A program made the position numbers and the translations under genes. 5,447 nucleotides of DNA. Source: Caldilineaceae bacterium. GTDB taxonomy: Bacteria; Chloroflexota; Anaerolineae; Caldilineales; Caldilineaceae. Each line of letters begins with the position of its first letter. Position 1 is the first letter of the stretch. This document shows positions 1-4,381 of this stretch, piece after piece. The stretch spans positions 1 through 5,447 of the forward strand of contig WGCB01000574.1 in the NCBI GenBank assembly GCA_015494005.1, given 5' to 3'. Below the pieces are notes generated by a model, which was not told the origin of the DNA, did no database searches, and saw nothing but the letters and a program-made list of their open reading frames with translations.

Positions 1-232
1 GGTAGTGGAAGCTCAATCCCCACTGGCTCCCGTCCCGCAGCAGGGTGCGGAAGAGGGGCAGGGCCTGGGGCGAGCTGATGACCAGGATCTCCCGGATCCC
101 CGCCAGCATGAGCATGGAGAGGGGGTAGTAGATCATGGGCTTGTCGTAGACGGGCAGGAGCTGCTTGCTGATGCTGAAGGTCAGGGGATAGAGCCGGGTG
201 CCGTGCCCGCCGGCCAGTAGGATGCCTTTCAT
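1..232 (-). CDS. rfbA: Glucose-1-phosphate thymidylyltransferase (RfbA/RmlA), N-terminal part, runs off the window
   Basis: This enzyme would condense glucose-1-phosphate and dTTP to dTDP-glucose in the cytoplasm, the first step of dTDP-L-rhamnose synthesis. The visible 77 residues begin [14 protein letters not shown], the nucleotide-binding GGxGTRL signature at residues 8-14. The sugar-nucleotidyltransferase block [17 protein letters not shown] follows at about 23-39, then [13 protein letters not shown]. That second block is typical of the short RmlA form of about 290 residues, so roughly three quarters of the gene lies outside. A small difference from many RmlA proteins is His10 at the variable position of the loop. 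The ATG sits 7 bp after the stop of the upstream CapB-like gene, and its ribosome site GAGGAG is made from that gene's last two Glu codons, which implies coupling. Family assignment is firm. The link to rhamnose rather than another dTDP-sugar is inferred because rmlB, rmlC and rmlD are not in view. Confidence 0.95.
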   Translation of the reverse strand, partial: MKGILLAGGHGTRLYPLTFSISKQLLPVYDKPMIYYPLSMLMLAGIREILVISSPQALPLFRTLLRDGSQWGLSFHY

Positions 233-239
233 GGCGCCT

Positions 240-887
240 TCACTCCTCGTAGCGGCCCATGATCGCCGCGTCGGTCTCTGCGTTCACCAGCACCGCCCCC
301 AGGACGTGGGCCCGGACCCGCTCCAGCACCGCCTTGGCCCGAGCCGCGTGCTCCCGCCGGGTCTGCCCCGCGTTGACCACCAGGAGCACCCCGTCCACCT
401 TGCTGGCCCAGAGCGCGGCGTCGGTCACGCTCAGCACCGGCGGCGCGTCGCAGAGGACGTAGTCCGCGTCCTGGAGCAGGCCCAGAAGCAGCTCGGAGAG
501 GCGGTTGGTGCTGAGCAGAGCCACCGGGTTGGGGGGCAGGGGGCCGGAGGTCACCACCCGCAGGCCTGGGATCTCCGTGTCCTGGAGGGGCAGCACGCCC
601 CCTTTCTGGAGCCAGTTGGTCAGCCCTCGCTGGTTGGGCAGGTCGAAGATCTCGTGCTGCCGGGGCCGGCGCAGGTCCCCGTCCAGGATCACCACCCGGT
701 CCCCGGCCTGGGCCATGACCACTGCCAGGTTGGCTAGGGTGGCGCTCTTGTCCGACTCCGGGCCCGGGCTGGTCATGAGCAGGGAGCGCAGGGGGCGATC
801 CAGGCTGGAGAACTCCAGGTTGGTGCGCAGGCTCTGGTAGGCCTCGGCGGCGGGGCTGCGTGGGTGGGTCAAAGTGACGAGTGTCAT
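240..887 (-). CDS. CpsD/CapB-family P-loop protein (tyrosine-kinase-like) with degenerate Walker A
   Basis: A 215-residue cytoplasmic ATPase-like protein of the bacterial tyrosine kinase (BY-kinase) family, which normally partners a Wzz/CapA membrane protein to control polysaccharide polymerisation and export. Features in order: the [13 protein letters not shown]-terminal signature (15-26), a P-loop region [16 protein letters not shown] (40-55), Walker A' [11 protein letters not shown] (65-75, Asp69 and Asp71) and Walker B YVLCDAPP (143-150, Asp147). Odd points: the usual P-loop GxGK[ST]T reads ESDKSA, keeping only Lys47 and Ser48. The oligomerisation motif ExxRxxR reads ExxQxxR. The C terminus lacks the usual tyrosine cluster, with Tyr213 the only tyrosine after Tyr143. 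It starts 30 bp after the second Wzz gene, with a weak GGTGA site before the ATG, and ends 7 bp before rfbA. Fold and family are secure; active kinase function is doubtful. It may instead act as a nucleotide-sensing or structural partner. Confidence 0.9.
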   Translation of the reverse strand: MTLVTLTHPRSPAAEAYQSLRTNLEFSSLDRPLRSLLMTSPGPESDKSATLANLAVVMAQAGDRVVILDGDLRRPRQHEIFDLPNQRGLTNWLQKGGVLPLQDTEIPGLRVVTSGPLPPNPVALLSTNRLSELLLGLLQDADYVLCDAPPVLSVTDAALWASKVDGVLLVVNAGQTRREHAARAKAVLERVRAHVLGAVLVNAETDAAIMGRYEE

Positions 888-917
888 GGGTTCACCAGGT
901 TCGAGATGGATGCAGGG

Positions 918-1640
918 TCACGGGTTGGCGGCGGAGTGGGTGGGCAGGGGCGCTCCTCGCGGACGGGCCGGGCTGGGCGCGGAGGCCTCGTCCGCCGGGA
1001 TGGTCCCCAGCACGGGCAGGCCCAGGGTGCGCTCCACCGCCTCGGGCGTGCGCAGGAGATCCGCCTCCATCCAGGTCAGCCCCAGGACGATGGCCACGCC
1101 CAGGAGCAGCCCCAGGACGCTGCCGGCCACCGCGTTGAGCAGGGGCTTGGGCCGGTACTGCTCCACCGGGATGGCCCGGCTGACGATCTTCACCTCGATG
1201 CGGTCCCGCTTGTCCTGCTGGGCGTAGTAGGCGGTGCGCTCGTCCACGAACTCGTCGGCCAGGGAGAGGGCCATGAGCTTGGCCACCTCCGGGTCCCGAT
1301 CCCGGGCCTCGATCTTGATGGTGAAGGTGCTGGAGTCCGGCGAGACCGCCACCCGGCTCAGGAAGTCGCCGGGGTCCATGTCCAGCTGGGCCCGGGCGAT
1401 GACCCGCTCCGCCATCTCCCAGGTGCGGATGTTCAGGGCGAAGTTGCGCATCAGGTCCTTGGCCGTGTTGCCCAGGCCCCAGTCCGGCCGGGCCGGCACC
1501 GTGCTCACCTGGACCGTGGCCCGGTACATCTTCTCCTGCAGGCTGCTCACCCCGAAGGCCGCGCCTCCGGCCAGGATCATGGCCGCGGCCACGATCCAGC
1601 CCCAGCGGCGCAGGATGCGCAGGTAGTCTTGAATGGTCAT
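918..1640 (-). CDS. Wzz-domain polysaccharide chain-length/co-polymerase membrane protein (second copy)
   Basis: A 240-residue inner-membrane protein of the Wzz/CapA polysaccharide co-polymerase type, expected to set polymer length and to dock the neighbouring CapB-like protein. The N terminus MTIQDYLRILRRWGWIV is the characteristic cytoplasmic start, followed by membrane segment 1 at about 13-33. An extracytoplasmic domain spans about 34-166. The proline-containing motif AIPVEQYRPKPLLNAVAG (about 156-173) leads into membrane segment 2 (about 168-190). The cytoplasmic end carries LGLPVLGTIP (206-215), the segment that in fused Wzc proteins precedes the kinase domain. A Pro/Ala-rich tail of about 25 residues follows that the upstream paralogue lacks. 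The ATG has a strong GAGGTGA site 4 bases upstream. It lies 30 bp before the CapB-like gene, supporting a split co-polymerase/kinase pair. Which of the two Wzz proteins is the true partner cannot be told. Confidence 0.93.
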   Translation of the reverse strand: MTIQDYLRILRRWGWIVAAAMILAGGAAFGVSSLQEKMYRATVQVSTVPARPDWGLGNTAKDLMRNFALNIRTWEMAERVIARAQLDMDPGDFLSRVAVSPDSSTFTIKIEARDRDPEVAKLMALSLADEFVDERTAYYAQQDKRDRIEVKIVSRAIPVEQYRPKPLLNAVAGSVLGLLLGVAIVLGLTWMEADLLRTPEAVERTLGLPVLGTIPADEASAPSPARPRGAPLPTHSAANP

Positions 1641-1644
1641 GGAG

Positions 1645-1665
1645 TCACCTCGGTTCCAAGTTCAT
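1645..1665 (-). promoter_or_regulatory. Candidate six-codon leader ORF (MNLEPR) overlapping the ribosome site of the second Wzz gene
   Basis: In the 96-bp gap between the two Wzz genes, an ATG preceded by GAGGTGA (bases 1676-1670) opens the mini-ORF Met-Asn-Leu-Glu-Pro-Arg-stop. Its TGA lies inside the GAGGTGA ribosome site of the following Wzz gene (1651-1645), 4 bases before that ATG. Both start sites have the same layout: GAGGTGA, four bases, ATG. Translation of the mini-ORF would run ribosomes across the Wzz start site and could permit re-initiation or set a translation ratio. This arrangement is seen directly in the sequence; function is inference, and a chance match or a small duplication of the start region is possible. 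Confidence 0.35.
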
Positions 1666-1736
1666 CGGTTCACCTCACCCCGCCCCCAGCCGCCGACGCG
1701 CCCTGGCGAGCTTCGGGAGCCGAGGAAGAAGGGAGG

Positions 1737-2429
1737 TCATCGCTGCTTCGGGATGGTCCCCAGGACCTCCAGCCCCAGGGCCTCCAGGTCCTCCTGGCCG
1801 CGCACGGACGTGTCCAGGTACTCCAGGAGGAAGACCAGGCCCACCCCCACCAGGAAGGCCAGGATCACCCGCAGGGGCCACTCCAGGCGGCGGCGCAGGC
1901 CAGGCCCCACCGGGCTCACATGGGGGCCGTCCAGCAGGGTGACGCTGGCCCCTTCCGTGCCCAGGGCCTGGAAGTAACGCCCCGCGTTCTCTTCCAGCTC
2001 GTCCACCGCGGCCTGGGCGATCTGGGCCAGCTCCTCCGGGTCACCCCAGCTCAAGCTCAGGGTGATGATCCGGTGCTGCTGGCCGGTGGTGGCGCTGCCC
2101 CGGATGGTCCCCGGGGGGATCTGGAGCCCCTGCTGGGCCAGGCGCTGGCTCACGGCCTGGCTGAAGAGCTCGCTGGCCACCACCTGGGTGAAGTCGTCCA
2201 CCAGGTACTCGCTGGTGCGCCAGGCGTAGAAACGGGGATCGTAGGCGGTCACGTCCGCGTCCGCGGCGGGGAGCACCCCCAGCAGCAGGCGCACGGAGGC
2301 GGCGTAGGTGGGGGGCGGCGTCTGCCAGGGCCGGAGCTGCACCCCGCTGATCAGCCCCACTAGCAGGGCCAACCCCAGGGGCAGCCACCAGCGGCGCCTC
2401 AAAATTCGCCCGTACTCACGCAGTTCCAT
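1737..2429 (-). CDS. Wzz-domain polysaccharide chain-length/co-polymerase membrane protein (first copy)
   Basis: A 230-residue inner-membrane protein of the same Wzz/CapA type as the next gene. It begins MELREYGRILRRRWWLPLG, a typical start for this family, and membrane segment 1 follows at about 14-32. The extracytoplasmic region (about 33-183) holds the sequence around YDPRFYAWRTSEYLVDDFTQ (63-82). Membrane segment 2 is at about 184-204, followed by a short cytoplasmic tail with DTSVRGQEDLEALGLEVLGTIP (206-227) that stops at the point where a kinase domain starts in fused proteins. The frame stays open upstream to a GTG at 2501, but those 24 residues do not look like the family and have no clear ribosome site, so 2429 is chosen. 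The ribosome site at 2429 is weak. Sequence identity to the second copy is low outside the ends, so the two are diverged paralogues rather than a recent duplication. Confidence 0.92.
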   Translation of the reverse strand: MELREYGRILRRRWWLPLGLALLVGLISGVQLRPWQTPPPTYAASVRLLLGVLPAADADVTAYDPRFYAWRTSEYLVDDFTQVVASELFSQAVSQRLAQQGLQIPPGTIRGSATTGQQHRIITLSLSWGDPEELAQIAQAAVDELEENAGRYFQALGTEGASVTLLDGPHVSPVGPGLRRRLEWPLRVILAFLVGVGLVFLLEYLDTSVRGQEDLEALGLEVLGTIPKQR

Positions 2430-2611
2430 GACGGCTCGTTCGTCTCGCAGTCTGCTGGGAAACCCGGTGCGCAGAGGGCACGGATTCCACCGATTTCCCA
2501 CTCCATGGTCGGGGCAGAAGGCCAGATGCCCTCAGTGTGCATCCTCCCGGGCGGCCCTGCTGGACCCTTCTCGGACTCTTTTCGCCCTCTAGGAGGGCGG
2601 TCGCCGGTGGC
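2430..2611. other. Spacer between the glycosyltransferase and first Wzz gene
   Basis: No coding sequence is supported in these 182 bases. On the minus strand the region would have to hold any internal promoter for the Wzz-CapB-RmlA genes, but I see no hexamer pair with good spacing. The only clear structure is the hairpin at 2583-2599. Whether the whole minus-strand block is one transcript or two is therefore open. Confidence 0.6.
2583..2599 (-). terminator. Compact perfect hairpin after the glycosyltransferase stop; possible transcription-ending or processing site
   Basis: The sequence CGCCCTC-TAG-GAGGGCG forms a perfect 7-bp GC-rich stem with a 3-base loop, 12 bases past the TGA of the glycosyltransferase. 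No U-tract follows on the minus strand (the next bases read AAAAGAG), and on the plus strand the TTTT lies before the stem. It is therefore not a standard intrinsic terminator. It could be a U-less terminator, an RNA-stabilising 3' hairpin or a protein-binding palindrome. Confidence 0.35.
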
Positions 2612-3736
2612 TCACGCCATCACCTGGGCCAGGAAATCCATCAACTCCCGCTGGAAACGGGCCCGGCTGAACTTCTCCGCCTGGGCTCGGCAGGCCGCTG
2701 GATCGTAGGCCCGGGGATCGAAGCCCTCCAGGACCGCCAGCAGCCCCTCCACGGACTGGGGCTGGAAGAGCTCACCGGTGACGCCTGGGAGCACCGTGTC
2801 CAGGGCGCCGCCGCCGGCAAAGGCGATGACCGGTCGGCCGGCGCTCATGGCCTCCACCGGGGCGATGCCGAAGTCCTCCAGCCCCGGGAAGAGGAAGGCC
2901 TTGCAGCCCCGCATGAGCCTCACCAGCTCGTCCCAGGGCTGGCGGCCCAGGAAGGTGACGTTGGGTCCGGCCTGGGCACGCAGGGCCGGTTCGTCCCGGC
3001 CGCTGCCCACGATGACCAGCCGCTCCTGGGGCAGGTGGCGGAAGGCCTGCACCGCCAGGTCGATGCGCTTGTAGGGGATGAGGCGGCTGACGATCAGGTA
3101 GTACTCCCCCACAGGCTGGGACGGGTCCGGGGTGAAGCGCTCCGTGTCCACCGGCGGGTGGATGACCACGCTCTCCCGGCCGTAGATGGCCTGGATGCGC
3201 CGCTGCACCTCCCGGCTGATGGCGACGAAATGGTCCACCCGCTGGGCCGCGGCCCAGTCCCAGCGGCGGAGCAGGGCCAGCAGGGGCTGGAGCAGGGCGT
3301 TCGTCCCCGGGCCGATGCGCTCCCGCTCCCGGTACTGGTCGTAGAGCCAGAGGAAGCGGGTGGGCGTCAGGCAGTAGCAGACGTGGGTGGCCCTGGGACT
3401 CGACTCGCCGCCCTGTCCGCCGGTGCGGACCCCGTGGCAGAAGCCGCTCTTGTTGCTCAGCACCAGGTCGTAGCCCCTCAGATCCGTACGGGCAAAGGCC
3501 AGGGGGTAGAGGGGCAGGTAGGCCTGGTGGTGCCGGGTGACGCCGGGCAGCCGCTGCATGAAGCTGGTGCGGATGGGCCACTCCCGGTAGGCGGGGGGCA
3601 TGCGCTCCGGGGCGTACATGCTGGTGTAGATGGGCGCTCCGGGGAAGAGGCGAACCAGCTCTTCCAGGACGTTCTCCGCGCCCCCCACCTGGTTCAGCCA
3701 ATCGTGGACCAGGGCGACCCGGGGCCCTGGGGTCAT
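2612..3736 (-). CDS. GT4-family glycosyltransferase (WbaZ-like), likely polysaccharide repeat-unit assembly
   Basis: A 374-residue cytoplasmic or membrane-associated GT-B glycosyltransferase, expected to move a sugar from a nucleotide donor (often GDP-mannose in the WbaZ-like group) to a lipid-linked oligosaccharide. The N-terminal half has VALVHDWLNQVGGAENVLEE (7-26), with the glycine loop of the acceptor domain, and YCLTPTRFLW (121-130). The donor domain has LIVSRLIPYKRIDLAVQAF (214-232, with the usual Arg218 and Lys223) and the E-x7-E motif EDFGIAPVE (287-295), then AGGGALDTV. Relatives commonly read YCHTP where this protein has YCLTP. A Gly/Ser-rich stretch around 105-115 looks like a small loop insertion. 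The frame is open to an ATG at 4096, but family similarity begins at 3736, where ATGA overlaps the chorismate mutase stop. Family is certain; the exact sugar is not. Confidence 0.95.
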   Translation of the reverse strand: MTPGPRVALVHDWLNQVGGAENVLEELVRLFPGAPIYTSMYAPERMPPAYREWPIRTSFMQRLPGVTRHHQAYLPLYPLAFARTDLRGYDLVLSNKSGFCHGVRTGGQGGESSPRATHVCYCLTPTRFLWLYDQYRERERIGPGTNALLQPLLALLRRWDWAAAQRVDHFVAISREVQRRIQAIYGRESVVIHPPVDTERFTPDPSQPVGEYYLIVSRLIPYKRIDLAVQAFRHLPQERLVIVGSGRDEPALRAQAGPNVTFLGRQPWDELVRLMRGCKAFLFPGLEDFGIAPVEAMSAGRPVIAFAGGGALDTVLPGVTGELFQPQSVEGLLAVLEGFDPRAYDPAACRAQAEKFSRARFQRELMDFLAQVMA

Positions 3737-4053
3737 GGCGAGGCGTCCCTGTCCGTCAGCATGCCCAGCTCCTTCTCCACGAAGTGGGCCACCACCCCGC
3801 GGAAGAGGGCTTCCACCATGTCGGGATCCAGGCCCTGCTCCTGGGCCCAGCGCCGGCGATCCGCCCACATGGCCTGCTGCCGCTCCTGAGCGTGGACGTC
3901 CTGGACGCTGCGCTTGAAGGCTACGATGCGATGGACGTAGGCGGCCCGCTCCCCCAGGGCCTGGACGATGGACCGGTCGATGCGGTCGATCTCCCGGCGG
4001 ATCTCCTCGATGCTGTTGCACTCCTCGGGCCGTTTGGGCCTGGGCCGTGACAT
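3733..4053 (-). CDS. AroQ-type chorismate mutase / PchB-like isochorismate pyruvate lyase homologue
   Basis: A 106-residue all-helical protein of the chorismate mutase type II fold, the size of stand-alone AroQ or PchB enzymes. It converts chorismate to prephenate, or, if PchB-like, isochorismate to salicylate and pyruvate. From position 9 it aligns without gaps to my memory of Pseudomonas PchB: PEECNSIEEIRREIDRID, then IVQALGERAAYV, FK, then ERQQAM, RRRWAQEQGLD and a last helix. The active-site residues matching PchB Arg14, Arg31 and Lys42 are Arg19, Arg36 and Lys47. The position of the usual Gln (PchB Gln90, E. coli Gln88) is Glu95. A basic, proline-rich extension precedes the domain. The gene follows a good promoter, has a GGGAG site 5 bases before the ATG, and overlaps the glycosyltransferase by ATGA, so the two are translated together. 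Mutase versus lyase activity cannot be settled from sequence. Confidence 0.9.
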   Translation of the reverse strand: MSRPRPKRPEECNSIEEIRREIDRIDRSIVQALGERAAYVHRIVAFKRSVQDVHAQERQQAMWADRRRWAQEQGLDPDMVEALFRGVVAHFVEKELGMLTDRDASP

Positions 4054-4156
4054 CCTGGCTCCCTTTCTGGCGCGGGGCGGGGGCTTCCTGTGTCATTTGC
4101 TGAGATGGCAGCGGCCCGTTTTGGACGCATTGGCCCTGGACCGACAGGCGCTCCCA

Positions 4157-4185
4157 ATTGTACCGTAGGAGCGTAAGGGGGCCAA
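4157..4185 (-). promoter_or_regulatory. Predicted sigma70-type promoter for the chorismate mutase-glycosyltransferase operon
   Basis: On the minus strand, TTGGCC (4185-4180, four of six matches to TTGACA) and TACAAT (4162-4157, five of six matches to TATAAT) are separated by exactly 17 bases. Transcription would begin near 4150 and give a leader of about 97 bases before the chorismate mutase ATG. This is the best hexamer pair I found in the intergenic DNA of the window. It is a sequence match only. Confidence 0.6.
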
Positions 4186-4323
4186 ATACACCCAGGAGAG
4201 GCCGGGGGACGTTTCTGCACCCGTTTCGGCGCCTCTTCCATTCCCTCCACAGCGTGGCAACCCTGGCAAAACTCCTCTGGGCTATCCTGGATGTGGATCC
4301 CCTGGCATCCCCGTGTGTACCCG

Positions 4324-4360
4324 TTCGAACCCGTGTGGCATCTCAACAGTTTTCGAACCC
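4324..4360. repeat. Direct repeat pair TTCGAACCC, possible operator
   Basis: TTCGAACCC occurs at 4324-4332 and again at 4352-4360, start points 28 bases apart, and each copy contains the palindrome TTCGAA. The first copy is extended to the perfect 8-base palindrome GTTCGAAC. They lie 22-58 bases before the dehydrogenase ATG, where a repressor could act. CCCGTGTG (4310-4317 and 4330-4337) and TGGCATC (4303-4309 and 4336-4342) are also each repeated nearby. No regulator can be named. Confidence 0.4.
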
Positions 4361-4367
4361 ATTCCTC

Positions 4368-4374
4368 GAGGTGG
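4368..4374 (+). promoter_or_regulatory. Ribosome binding site fixing the acyl-CoA dehydrogenase start
   Basis: GAGGTGG lies 7 bases before the ATG at 4382. It supports that start over the in-frame ATG at 4397 (Met6), which has no comparable site. Confidence 0.75.
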
Positions 4375-4381
4375 AATTCCA

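Larger units (their letters stand above)
4054..4381. other. Divergent intergenic region (328 bp)
   Basis: This region separates the minus-strand polysaccharide genes from the plus-strand acyl-CoA dehydrogenase. It holds the minus-strand promoter at 4157-4185, a minus-strand leader of about 97 bases with no obvious riboswitch or terminator fold, and the repeat pair at 4324-4360 near the dehydrogenase. Several open frames cross it, but none has family-like content or a convincing ribosome site. No plus-strand promoter with good hexamers and spacing was found. Confidence 0.7.

Noticed and set aside
864..2363. Long plus-strand open frame (499 codons) opposite the Wzz and CapB-like genes
   Set aside because: It lies antisense to clear family members. 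Its product is a low-complexity run rich in Gly, His, Gln and Pro, as expected from the reverse of GC-rich genes.
2430..2501. GTG start at 2501 for the first Wzz protein
   Set aside because: The extra 24 residues do not resemble Wzz N termini and lack a good ribosome site; MELREYGRILRRRWW at 2429 is the usual beginning.
2537..3889. Long plus-strand open frame (450 codons) opposite the glycosyltransferase
   Set aside because: It is antisense to a complete GT4 gene with all its motifs, and its composition is that of a GC-rich shadow frame.
3737..4096. Upstream extension of the glycosyltransferase by 120 codons to an ATG at 4096
   Set aside because: The extension reads through the chorismate mutase in another frame, is Arg/Gly/Pro-rich with no family likeness, and the GT-B fold begins at 3736.
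4264..4288. Possible plus-strand promoter CTGGCA with TATCCT
   Set aside because: The spacing is only 13 bases and neither hexamer is strong.
4318..4340. GGGTTCGAAC on the minus strand, like a tRNA T-loop
   Set aside because: The flanking bases do not pair to form a T-stem, and no acceptor or anticodon arm can be built around it.
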